A DNA stretch of 64,000 nucleotides from Paraburkholderia solitsugae. GTDB taxonomy: Bacteria; Pseudomonadota; Gammaproteobacteria; Burkholderiales; Burkholderiaceae. How positions within the stretch are numbered: position 1 is the stretch's first letter; each line of letters starts with the position of its first letter. The position numbers were made by a program, and so were the translations under genes. The DNA is taken from positions 1-64,000 of the forward strand of contig NZ_WOEY01000126.1 in the NCBI RefSeq assembly GCF_013177695.1, in the 5' to 3' direction. The notes beneath the pieces are model-generated. The model saw nothing but the letters and a program-made list of their open reading frames with translations. It made no database searches and was not told the origin of the DNA. Shown one piece after another: positions 26,523 through 34,270 of this stretch.

Positions 26523-27254
26523 TCAGTGGGCGCGCGTGGCGAGGCGCAAACCGTCGCCGCGCTTGGACGACGACAGACGGGCGCCCGTCACGAAGAAGGC
26601 GTGCAGACCGTGCGCGAAGCGGCTCAGCTTGGCGACAATCGCCTTGTTGGCACGCGTCAAGGCGTTGTAGCCGAGCACCGCCGGAATCGCAACGAACAGG
26701 CCGAACGCGGTCATGATCAGCGCTTCGCCGACCGGACCCGCAACCTGATCGATCGACGACTGGCCGCTTGTGCCGATCGCCAGCAGTGCGTGATAGATGC
26801 CCCACACCGTGCCGAACAGGCCGACGAACGGCGCCGTGCTGCCGATCGACGCGAGAATCGCCAGGCCGCTTTGCATGCGCGCGACGCTTTCATCCATCGT
26901 GTCCTTCAGGCAGCGCGTCACCCAATCCGACACGTCCATGCGATCGTGCAGATGCGGCTGCGTCTGATGATGGTGATCCGCGGCCTCCTGGCCCGACAAC
27001 GCGAGTGCCAGGAACGGATTGTCCTGCGGCGTCGACGATCCAGCGCCGAGTTTCTTCACGCCGTCGGCGAGATCGTCCGAATGCCAGAACTGCTGCTCGG
27101 CATTCTTCGTGAGACGCTTCAGGCGCATCACATTCCAGCCTTTGATGACGATTACGCTCCACGACATCACCGACATGATCAACAGCGCGAGCGCGATACC
27201 GCGTGTCACGAAATCCCCTTGCGCCCACACGTGCGCCAATCCGTAGTTTTGCAT
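26523..27254 (-). CDS. exbB: ExbB biopolymer transport protein
   Basis: 243-aa MotA/TolQ/ExbB-family proton channel subunit. Three membrane segments are visible (about residues 17-38, 130-152, 175-197), with the conserved stretch GSTAPFVGLFGTVWGIYHAL. An unusual His-rich loop (ADHHHQTQPHLHDR, near residues 91-104) sits in the cytoplasmic region between the first two segments. AAGGAA precedes the ATG. It lies between tonB and exbD with short gaps. Confidence 0.94.
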   Translation of the reverse strand: MQNYGLAHVWAQGDFVTRGIALALLIMSVMSWSVIVIKGWNVMRLKRLTKNAEQQFWHSDDLADGVKKLGAGSSTPQDNPFLALALSGQEAADHHHQTQPHLHDRMDVSDWVTRCLKDTMDESVARMQSGLAILASIGSTAPFVGLFGTVWGIYHALLAIGTSGQSSIDQVAGPVGEALIMTAFGLFVAIPAVLGYNALTRANKAIVAKLSRFAHGLHAFFVTGARLSSSKRGDGLRLATRAH

Positions 27255-27281
27255 TGCAATTCCTTGTTTTTAAAATCTGCC

Positions 27282-28010
27282 TCAATCGTTCAGATTGAAG
27301 TTGTAAGGCTGGGTGTACGTGGCCCGAATCGGCTGACCGTTCTCGAGATAGGGCTTGCAGGCACTCGCGTGCGCTGCGGCAACTGCGGCATCGTCCAGAC
27401 GGTTGAAACCGCTGCTCTTCTTCAGTTCGATGCTCTCGAGCTTGCCCGTCAGTCCGACCACGAACTTCACATAGGCGGTGCCGGTTTCACCGCGTCGCCT
27501 GGACAGCGACGGGTACTCGGGCGTGACCATGTTGCAGTCGATGTGCGAAACGTTTTTCGGCGCGGTGATTTCCATCGTCGGACGGCCGACTGCCGGCGTA
27601 GCCTGAGCGGGCGGTGCGGCCGGCGCGGGCGGTGTCGGAGCAGCCTCTGCGACTGGCGTGGGCGATGGCGCAGCGGCCTCGGGCAGCGGCGTAGGCGTCG
27701 GTTTGGGCGTCGGTGTCGGCTTTGACTGAACTTTGGCTTTGGTATGGACCGGCGGCGTCGGCTTGGGCGGTGGCGGCGCGATCGATTGCAGCGCGACGGG
27801 CGCGGCCACGGGCGCCGGCGGCAGCAACTGCGCGGTCATGACGCGCGATTCGAGCACCGGTTGCACGGGCTCATGACGGAGCGTCAGGACTACCGCAAGC
27901 AAAGCGACGTGAATTGCCGCGACCGCGGCAGTCACGGTCAAGGTACGGGAGTTCATTCGGGGGAGCGAAGCCAGCGTGGCGCCGGCTGAAACGGTATGCG
28001 AGGCCTGCAT
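27282..28010 (-). CDS. tonB: TonB energy transducer
   Basis: 242-aa TonB. The inner-membrane anchor is at about residues 26-44, followed by a long Pro/Ala/Lys-rich periplasmic span (PPPPKPTPPVHTKAK, KPTPTPKPTPTPLP) and the C-terminal TonB domain (TPEYPSLSRRRGETGTAYVK near residue 165, YTQPYNFNL at the end). It couples ExbBD to TonB-dependent receptors such as the one at 42137-44182. The start is uncertain: ATG 28010 or an in-frame ATG at 27956 just before the anchor. Confidence 0.92.
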   Translation of the reverse strand: MQASHTVSAGATLASLPRMNSRTLTVTAAVAAIHVALLAVVLTLRHEPVQPVLESRVMTAQLLPPAPVAAPVALQSIAPPPPKPTPPVHTKAKVQSKPTPTPKPTPTPLPEAAAPSPTPVAEAAPTPPAPAAPPAQATPAVGRPTMEITAPKNVSHIDCNMVTPEYPSLSRRRGETGTAYVKFVVGLTGKLESIELKKSSGFNRLDDAAVAAAHASACKPYLENGQPIRATYTQPYNFNLND

Positions 28011-28058
28011 GTTAGCGTGGCGACGTGCCGTCGATGCGGCAAGTCAGACAAGACATCG

Positions 28059-28121
28059 TCATGTTCGGAAGATCAGCAGCGAAATGAACAAAGTAGTCAC
28101 GAAACCAATCAGCAATTCCAT
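28059..28121 (-). CDS. Candidate 20-aa membrane peptide in the tonB operon
   Basis: A 20-codon frame begins MELLIGFVTT and is almost entirely hydrophobic with a final Arg-Thr. AAGGAG (28128-28133) lies exactly 6 bp before the ATG, stronger than the sites of its neighbours. It sits between bfd and tonB on the same strand, so it would be Fur-controlled. No homologue is recognised. Expression is inference from the binding site and composition. Confidence 0.45.
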   Translation of the reverse strand: MELLIGFVTTLFISLLIFRT

Positions 28122-28261
28122 CTCGAACTCCTTTTAACGGATGATCGGGTAGCTGGCTGGTACGGATACTGGCTTGCTGACGGCAGTGGGATAACGCGTG
28201 ACGCCGCGCATGAAACGGCGCGTAAAACAGAGCATGAAGCGACGAAGCAACGAACACCCGA

Positions 28262-28281
28262 GGCGCGGCGTGGGCCGCGCC
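28262..28281 (-). other. Stable hairpin between bfd and downstream genes
   Basis: GGCGCGGC / GCCGCGCC with a 4-nt loop, 14 bp past the bfd stop. No T run follows on the minus strand, so it looks like an mRNA-stabilising or attenuating hairpin rather than a full terminator. It could make bfd mRNA more abundant than tonB mRNA. Confidence 0.45.
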
Positions 28282-28294
28282 TTCAAGTCCCGCC

Positions 28295-28531
28295 TCAGGC
28301 GGCCTTGCGTTCGTAAAACGTCAGCGGCATAACTTGCGAGTGATGGTCGAAACCGCAGCGGCTTGCGCACACGCCGCTTTCCATCATGACGTCGCGCACG
28401 GAATCCGCGCACTTGCCGCAGCAGGAGGCGACACCGAGTTCGAACTGGAGTTCGTCGAACGAGTCGACGCCTTCCGCGATCGAGGCACGGATCTTTCGGT
28501 CAGAAACAGACTTGCAGACACAGACAATCAT
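28295..28531 (-). CDS. bfd: Bfd, bacterioferritin-associated ferredoxin
   Basis: 78-aa [2Fe-2S] protein. Cluster cysteines are in CVCKSVS (residues 4 and 6) and CCGKC (CxxC around residues 38-41), as in Bfd. It reduces bacterioferritin to release stored iron during starvation. A Fur-like site lies directly upstream. The bacterioferritin gene itself is about 1.3 kb away beyond murI, not in the same unit. Confidence 0.93.
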   Translation of the reverse strand: MIVCVCKSVSDRKIRASIAEGVDSFDELQFELGVASCCGKCADSVRDVMMESGVCASRCGFDHHSQVMPLTFYERKAA

Positions 28532-28554
28532 GGCAGGGCGTCATAGCTAACGTT

Positions 28555-28573
28555 AATGCGAACTATTATCATT
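28555..28573. promoter_or_regulatory. Fur-box-like site upstream of bfd-tonB-exbB-exbD
   Basis: AATGCGAACTATTATCATT, sharing the AATG..AAC.ATT.TCA pattern with the sites before ftrA and hemP. It lies about 25 bp before the bfd ATG, well placed for repression. Confidence 0.8.
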
Positions 28574-28746
28574 TTGATTGGGCCTTTTGGCAAGCGTCCT
28601 GCATGATTTTTTGTAACAAAACCAGACTCTTAGAAGGGTTTCGTCTAACGGATGAGGTTCGGGGCGAGCGGCGGGAAGGGCGTAAAAACGCCTAAAAAGC
28701 GCGCAGAAAGGCCGCGCAGCGGCCCAAAACGCAGCGGGCGAGGGTT

Positions 28747-29658
28747 TTATGCGGCTTGGGAATCCGGCGCTGCCGTGCGGCGCGACGGGATCACGACCTG
28801 CTCGACCGCCGTGTCGATTTGCAGCAGCGTAGCGGCGAGCTGTTGCTGATGCGTGCCGTCGCCGGTCGAATAAAAGCGGGGCAGAACAGCGTCGGCGCTT
28901 TCCGGGGTGGCGCGCAACCCGTGCTGGTCGAGTACCCGTTCCAGCTGGCGCGCGATGGCCACGCTCGTATCGATCAGCGTCAGCCGGTCGCCGACGATGT
29001 CGCAAATCGCCGCATCGAAAAACGGGTAGTGGGTGCAGCCGAGCACGAGCGTATCGGCGCCGGCATCGAGCATGGGCTGCAGGTAGCTGCGCAGCAGCGC
29101 ACGCAGTTCGGCGGAGCCTACGTCACAGCGTTCCACCGCCTGCACGAGCCCGTGGCCTGGTTGGCAAAGAAAGCGGCAATCGGCGGCGTAGCGCTCCAGC
29201 AGTGCCTGAAAGCGGGCACTGCGCAAGGTCACTTGTGTGGCGAGCACGCCGGCGACACGCGTTTTCGACTGCAGCGCGGCCGGTTTGATACCCGGCTCGA
29301 CGCCAATCAGCGGAATGGACAGCGTTTCGCGGACCAGTGCGATGGATTGCGCGGTCGCCGTGTTGCATGCGACCACCAGTGCCTTGGCGCCTTCCTTGAC
29401 TAGCCATTCGCCAATTGCGAGGGTACGGTCGGCGATGAAGTCGTCGTCGCGTTCGCCGTAGGGGGCGTAGCGCGAGTCGGCGACGTAGATGAGCGCTTCG
29501 CCGGGCAGTTGCGCCCGGACCGCCCGCAGCACTGACAAACCGCCCAGACCCGAGTCGAATATGCCGACCGGCGCGCGCGAACTGCCACCTGAGGTGGCGA
29601 TCCGGGCACTCGAAGATGATGATTCTGCGGGCATAGGCGATGAGGACACGCGCGGCAT
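28747..29658 (-). CDS. murI: Glutamate racemase MurI
   Basis: About 303 aa. It makes D-glutamate for peptidoglycan. The family start APVGIFDSGLGGLSVL, first catalytic Cys in VACNTAT and second in LGCTHYP are all present. The N-terminus carries an extra Ser-rich stretch of about 35 residues before the domain. The start is uncertain between 29658, 29634 and the longest frame at 29730; none has a clear ribosome binding site. Confidence 0.9.
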   Translation of the reverse strand: MPRVSSSPMPAESSSSSARIATSGGSSRAPVGIFDSGLGGLSVLRAVRAQLPGEALIYVADSRYAPYGERDDDFIADRTLAIGEWLVKEGAKALVVACNTATAQSIALVRETLSIPLIGVEPGIKPAALQSKTRVAGVLATQVTLRSARFQALLERYAADCRFLCQPGHGLVQAVERCDVGSAELRALLRSYLQPMLDAGADTLVLGCTHYPFFDAAICDIVGDRLTLIDTSVAIARQLERVLDQHGLRATPESADAVLPRFYSTGDGTHQQQLAATLLQIDTAVEQVVIPSRRTAAPDSQAA

Positions 29659-29814
29659 AGCAGTCACGGGAAACTCACGAAAACGGGGAGGTGCGCAAGT
29701 ATATCGCCCGCGCGGCGCCGACTCTGGCAAACAAGCTGGCCAATAGGCTGGCCAACGAGATCGCGTATGAGCAGGCCCATGAGCCGGCGTGTGGGCTTTT
29801 CCAACATGGTCCGA

Positions 29815-30294
29815 TCAGGACTCGATCGAACCCATTGCGGTTTGCTGGTAATTCTGGATACCGACCTTGTCGATCAGGTCGATCTGGGTTTCAAGCCAGT
29901 CGATATGTTCTTCCGTGTCGTCGAGAATCTTCACGAAGATTTCACGCGAGATGAAATCGCGAACCGATTCGCAATGCACGATCGCTTCTTTGCAGGTGCT
30001 TTGCGAAATCTGTTCGAGCTTCAGATCGCATTCAAGGATTTCTTTGGTTTCTTCGCCGATCAACAGCTTGTGCAGGTCTTGCAGGTTCGGCAGGCCGTCG
30101 AGCATGAAAATGCGTTCGATTAGCCAGTCGGCGTGCTTCATTTCGCCGATCGATTCGTCGTATTCATGCTTGCCGAGTTTTTCGAGGCCCCAGTGCTTGT
30201 ACATCCGCGCGTGCAGGAAGTACTGGTTGATGGCGGTGAGCTCGTTCTTGAGTTGGGAGTTCAAATACTCGATAACTTTCTTGTCGCCTTGCAT
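29815..30294 (-). CDS. bfr: Bacterioferritin
   Basis: 159-aa iron-storage 24-mer subunit. By position, E18, E51, H54, E94 and H130 of the ferroxidase centre and the haem ligand M52 match E. coli Bfr, but position 127, a metal-bridging Glu in E. coli, is Thr here (DDTEEH). Similar sequences occur in other betaproteobacteria as far as I recall. It works with Bfd encoded nearby. It starts MQGDKKVIEYLNSQLKNEL. Confidence 0.93.
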   Translation of the reverse strand: MQGDKKVIEYLNSQLKNELTAINQYFLHARMYKHWGLEKLGKHEYDESIGEMKHADWLIERIFMLDGLPNLQDLHKLLIGEETKEILECDLKLEQISQSTCKEAIVHCESVRDFISREIFVKILDDTEEHIDWLETQIDLIDKVGIQNYQQTAMGSIES

Positions 30295-30396
30295 GGGGAT
30301 TCCTTATGGGAGTTTTGAATTTTCAACAACAATAAACGCCAGGCCTTAAAAAGCCAAGGAAACAGAAGCATCTTTTGACATTGTTCCTGGCATCAC

Positions 30397-30456
30397 GCGT
30401 GGCACTTCGCGTGGCACTTCGCGTGGCAACAAGCGTGGCAACAAGCGTGGCAATAA
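30397..30456. repeat. Five 12-bp tandem repeats
   Basis: Units GCGTGGCACTTC (two copies), GCGTGGCAACAA (two) and GCGTGGCAATAA (one), contiguous between the fumarase terminator and the bfr start. No protein of sensible character is encoded. It may act as a protein-binding or slippage-generated array. Confidence 0.9.
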
Positions 30457-30458
30457 AA

Positions 30459-30482
30459 AAGCCGGGACCGCAGCCCCGGCTT
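30459..30482 (-). terminator. Terminator of fumarase gene
   Basis: Stem AAGCCGGG / CCCCGGCTT with six Ts following on the minus strand, about 30 bp beyond the fumarase stop. Confidence 0.88.
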
Positions 30483-30513
30483 CTTGATGCGCGTGACAGG
30501 CGTTAGCGGCGAA

Positions 30514-32037
30514 TTAAACCGTCGCGACCGGAATCTTGCCGATCTTGGCTTGCCATTCCTTCGGGCCGGTCTGGTGCACCGAGGTGCCGTTCGAATCAAC
30601 GGCGACCGTTACCGGCATGTCCTGCACGTCGAATTCGTAGATCGCTTCCATGCCGAGGTCTTCGAACGCGAGAACCTTCGCGCTGCGAATTGCCTTCGAC
30701 ACGAGGTAAGCAGCGCCGCCCACGGCCATCAGATACGCAGCCTTGTGCTTCTTGATTGCTTCGATCGCAACCGGGCCACGCTCGGCTTTACCGATCATCG
30801 AAATGAGACCGGTTTGCGACAACATGGTCTCGGTGAATTTGTCCATGCGTGTGGCGGTGGTCGGGCCGGCGGGGCCGACGGCTTCGTCGCGCACCGGATC
30901 GACCGGGCCGACGTAGTAGATCACGCGGTTGGTGAAGTCGACCGGCAGCTTTTCGCCCTTCGCCAGCATATCGGCGATGCGCTTATGCGCGGCGTCGCGG
31001 CCCGTTAACATCTTGCCCGACAACAACAACGTCTGGCCCGGCTTCCAGGCGGCGACTTCTTCCGGCGTCAGCGTGTTCAGATCGACGCGCTGGCTCTTTT
31101 CCGTATCCGGTTCCCACTGCACCTTCGGCCATGCGTCGAGCGACGGCGCTTCGAGCTTCGCCACGCCCGAGCCATCCAGCGTGAAGTGCGCGTGACGGGT
31201 CGCCGCGCAGTTCGGGATGATCGCGATCGGCTTGCTCGCAGCGTGCGTCGGTGCAGCCATGATCTTCACGTCGAGCACAGTGGCAAGACCGCCGAGACCT
31301 TGTGCGCCGATGCCGAGCGCGTTGACCTTCTCGTGCAGTTCGACACGCAGTTCTTCGATCCAGTCCTTCGGGCCGCGGGCGATCACGTCCTGAATGTCGA
31401 TCGGATCCATCAGCGATTCCTTCGCCATCACCATCGCTTTCTCAGCGGTGCCGCCAATGCCGATGCCGAGCATGCCCGGCGGGCACCAGCCTGCGCCCAT
31501 GGTCGGCACGGTCTTCAGAATCCAGTCGACGATCGAGTCCGACGGGTTCAGCATCGCGAACTTCGATTTGTTCTCCGAGCCGCCGCCCTTGGCTGCGACC
31601 TGCACGTCGACTTTGTCACCCGGCACGATCTCGTAGTGGATCACGGCCGGTGTGTTGTCCTTCGTGTTCTTGCGCGCGCCTTCCGGCGGGCTCACGATCG
31701 ACGCGCGCAGCACGTTGTCCGGGTTCAGGTAACCGCGGCGCACGCCTTCGTTGATCATCTCGGTGACGCCCATCGTCGCACCGTCCCACCGCACGTCCAT
31801 GCCGACCTTCACGAACACCGTGACGATGCCGGTGTCCTGGCAGATCGGTCGCTTGCCTTCGGCGCACATACGGCTGTTGGTGAGAATCTGCGCGATCGCA
31901 TCCTTCGCGGCCGGACTCTCTTCGAGTTCGTATGCGCGGCCCAAGGCCTGGATGTAATCGAGCGGGTGGTAATAGCTGATGTACTGAAGCGAATCAGCAA
32001 TGCTCTGAATCAGATCTTCCTGTTTGATGACGGTCAT
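30514..32037 (-). CDS. Class I (iron-sulfur) fumarate hydratase
   Basis: 507-aa [4Fe-4S] fumarase interconverting fumarate and malate in the TCA cycle. The Cys candidates for cluster binding are in KRPICQDTG, GAGWCPPGMLGIGIGG and IPNCAATRH. The second domain (VGPAGPTTATRMD, GGAAYLVSKAI) matches the fused alpha/beta class I form. It starts MTVIKQEDLIQSIADSLQYI, is monocistronic by spacing, and is followed by a strong terminator. Confidence 0.94.
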   Translation of the reverse strand: MTVIKQEDLIQSIADSLQYISYYHPLDYIQALGRAYELEESPAAKDAIAQILTNSRMCAEGKRPICQDTGIVTVFVKVGMDVRWDGATMGVTEMINEGVRRGYLNPDNVLRASIVSPPEGARKNTKDNTPAVIHYEIVPGDKVDVQVAAKGGGSENKSKFAMLNPSDSIVDWILKTVPTMGAGWCPPGMLGIGIGGTAEKAMVMAKESLMDPIDIQDVIARGPKDWIEELRVELHEKVNALGIGAQGLGGLATVLDVKIMAAPTHAASKPIAIIPNCAATRHAHFTLDGSGVAKLEAPSLDAWPKVQWEPDTEKSQRVDLNTLTPEEVAAWKPGQTLLLSGKMLTGRDAAHKRIADMLAKGEKLPVDFTNRVIYYVGPVDPVRDEAVGPAGPTTATRMDKFTETMLSQTGLISMIGKAERGPVAIEAIKKHKAAYLMAVGGAAYLVSKAIRSAKVLAFEDLGMEAIYEFDVQDMPVTVAVDSNGTSVHQTGPKEWQAKIGKIPVATV

Positions 32038-32091
32038 GGCTAGCTCAGTGGGGACAGTGGCGCTTGTTGTCGGACACGCAGGGCAGTGCGG

Positions 32092-32700
32092 TCAGTCGTG
32101 CGCCTTCAGGGGAGTGGAACCGGTCGAACTCACGACATGCAGCGCCGTGGGTTCCTGAAAATGTTTCGGATGCGTATGGGTGGTCAGACGGTCGACGAGA
32201 GCCATCACCAGCGCCGACACGAGGAACGCGACGTGGATAATGACCTGCCACATGATGGTGTGCGTCGAATTCTGATCGGGGCTGATGAAGGTCTTCAGCA
32301 GATGGATCGACGAGATGCTGATCAGCGCCATCGACAATTTGACCTTCAGCACGCCGGCGTTCACGTGGTCGAGCCATTCCGGTTCGTCCGGATGACCCTC
32401 CACGCCTAAGCGCGACACGAAGGTTTCATACCCGCCGACGATCACCATGATCAGCAGGTTCGAGATCATCACCACGTCGATCAGGCCAAGTACCACCAGC
32501 ATGATGTTGGTCTCGTCGAGCGTCATGGACGCGCTGACCAGATGCCAGACTTCTTTCAGGAACAGGACGACGTAGACACCTTGGGCGACGATCAGGCCCA
32601 GGTAGAGCGGCACTTGCAGCCAACGGCTCATGAAGATGATGGCGGGCAGCGGGCGCATCGGGCGGCGCTGACGGGCTGAGTCGGGTCGCGAGGCGGACAT
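32092..32700 (-). CDS. YqhA/UPF0114-family membrane protein
   Basis: 202-aa inner-membrane protein with about four hydrophobic segments (FMSRWLQVPLYLGLIVAQG, IMLVVLGLIDVVMISNLLIM, LSMALISISSIHLL and a fourth at about 155-175). The order fits UPF0114/YqhA (TIGR00645), whose function is unknown. ATG 32700 is chosen; a TTG two codons earlier is possible. It is 54 bp upstream of fumarase on the same strand. Confidence 0.85.
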   Translation of the reverse strand: MSASRPDSARQRRPMRPLPAIIFMSRWLQVPLYLGLIVAQGVYVVLFLKEVWHLVSASMTLDETNIMLVVLGLIDVVMISNLLIMVIVGGYETFVSRLGVEGHPDEPEWLDHVNAGVLKVKLSMALISISSIHLLKTFISPDQNSTHTIMWQVIIHVAFLVSALVMALVDRLTTHTHPKHFQEPTALHVVSSTGSTPLKAHD

Positions 32701-32852
32701 AGGCAAGAGTCAGATGAAACGCAGGTGACGGAACACGGACTAAATGCGCTGATCCGAAGCGCAAACCAAACGCGCGGATCGAGCACGCAAACCAGGGCGC
32801 AGACGGCGCGGAACGCGGCCAGGGGAGGCCGGAAAAGCTCGCGTCAGGCGCG

Positions 32853-33782
32853 CTATTGTACAGCGTCGGCTGAATTTGCTGCGGCGCGGCGGGCAGGGCG
32901 AGGCGGCGCCCGCTTGACCTTCAGGCTCGCCAGCCCGATCCCTGCCACCACGCACGCGAGCGCGATGCCGTGCGCGAGCGTGGGCCGCTCGTCGAGAAAG
33001 ACGATGCCGTAGAGGGCTGCGGCCACCGGCAGCACGGCGCTGAACACGCCTGCGAGACTGCCCGGCACATAGCGAATGCCCTTCATCCACAGCCAGAACG
33101 AGAAGATGCTCGCCGATAGCCCGTACCACAGCACCAGCGTCCAGACGCTAACTGGCACGGCGCGATAGTCGAAATGCAGCAGCGCGGTGGCGCCGAGCGG
33201 CAGCATCAGCAGCAGGCCGAACATATGCGTGTAGGCGCAGATGTCGATCGGCGCGAGCGTTTGCGTCAAACGGCGCGACAGGATGATGTAAAGCGATTCG
33301 CAGCACACGGCGCCCAGCACCATCAGATTGCCGGTGAACGAAGTCTCGCCGCCCGCGTTCTCATCCACATGGGCGAGATTGATGACAACCACGCCGACGA
33401 TCGCCAGCGCGATCGATGCGAGTGCCCGACCGTTCGGACGCTCTTTGAGGATCAGCCACGAGAGCAGCGCCACGACGGCGGGAATCGTGCTGGTGATGAC
33501 GCCGGCCGCGACCGCGCTGGTGCGCTGCACGCCGCCCAGCATCAGCAACGTGAACCCGAAGGTGCCGAACAGCGCCTGCAAAAACAGGTTGAGCCATTCA
33601 TCGCGTTTGACACGGCGCAGCTTGGCGACGCGCAGCAGCGGCCACAACACCGCCATTGCAATGACGAAGCGCAGCAGCGCGAACAGGGGGACCGGGACGA
33701 ACTCGACGATTGATTTACCGATTCCGACATTGCTGCCGACCAGCAGCATCGAGGTAATGAGAAGCAGGGAGTAACGATTCAA
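32853..33782 (-). CDS. EamA/DMT-family transporter
   Basis: 309-aa drug/metabolite transporter with two EamA repeats and ten predicted membrane helices. The repeat pattern is seen as SIVEFVPVPLFALLRF / ITSTIPAVVALLSWLILKERP in the first half and VLWYGLSASIFSFWLW / SAVLPVAAALYGIVFLDERPT in the second. The substrate is unknown; such proteins commonly export amino acids or metabolites. The tail is Arg/Ala/Pro-rich. Confidence 0.85.
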   Translation of the reverse strand: MNRYSLLLITSMLLVGSNVGIGKSIVEFVPVPLFALLRFVIAMAVLWPLLRVAKLRRVKRDEWLNLFLQALFGTFGFTLLMLGGVQRTSAVAAGVITSTIPAVVALLSWLILKERPNGRALASIALAIVGVVVINLAHVDENAGGETSFTGNLMVLGAVCCESLYIILSRRLTQTLAPIDICAYTHMFGLLLMLPLGATALLHFDYRAVPVSVWTLVLWYGLSASIFSFWLWMKGIRYVPGSLAGVFSAVLPVAAALYGIVFLDERPTLAHGIALACVVAGIGLASLKVKRAPPRPARRAAANSADAVQ

Positions 33783-34270
33783 GCTGGAATCCAGACGGCT
33801 AGTTCAGTTAGCATTGTAAGAGGGCGTGTGAGCCAGCGTAAAGGCGAGGCGCCAGCGCGGCACATGTGATGCTTCCCGTGCGCCCGATATCGGCATGGTT
33901 CGGTTGTATCGGTATGTTGATCCGGGTGCATGAACGGAACGTAGCGCGTAGCATGCCGTGCCTGACGGGTCTGAACCGCGTAAGGGTTTTTGCCCGCCAT
34001 GCGATGCGGCTCGCGTAAGTGGCCGGTAAGTTGCAAAGTTTATGTTTGAACACGAGAGCGGAACGTCGGTCTCGCACGCATTTATGTTGCAGTGCATCAT
34101 AAATGAAAGTGAAAGGCGAACGGGCCGCTGCGCAGCGATCGGCGATCGATGCGCGAGGGTTGGAGACAGCGCGCCGCCTATCGATCACCGATTGCGGCGC
34201 CACCATCACATGGCGCGCCATAGGCGCGCCGGCACAGGTTTTACGTTTCATCTTCACCAAGGGGTTGTCG
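33783..34270. other. Intergenic region between EamA gene and acs
   Basis: No gene is supported; overlapping frames here are Arg-rich and contradictory. It holds a striking palindrome (34080-34104, listed separately) and the upstream sequence of acs. Confidence 0.5.
34080..34104. promoter_or_regulatory. 25-bp near-perfect palindrome upstream of acs
   Basis: Outer arms ATTTATG and CATAAAT, inner arms TGCA and TGCA around a central G, with only one mismatched pair besides the centre. It lies 170 bp before the acs start in otherwise GC-rich DNA. It is likely an operator for a dimeric regulator, identity unknown. Confidence 0.55.

Noticed and set aside
26403..27725. 440-codon plus-strand frame over exbB/tonB
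   Set aside because: Arg/His-rich shadow with no family features.
30397..30456. Short direct repeats read as a CRISPR array
   Set aside because: 12-bp units are contiguous with no spacers, and no cas genes are nearby.
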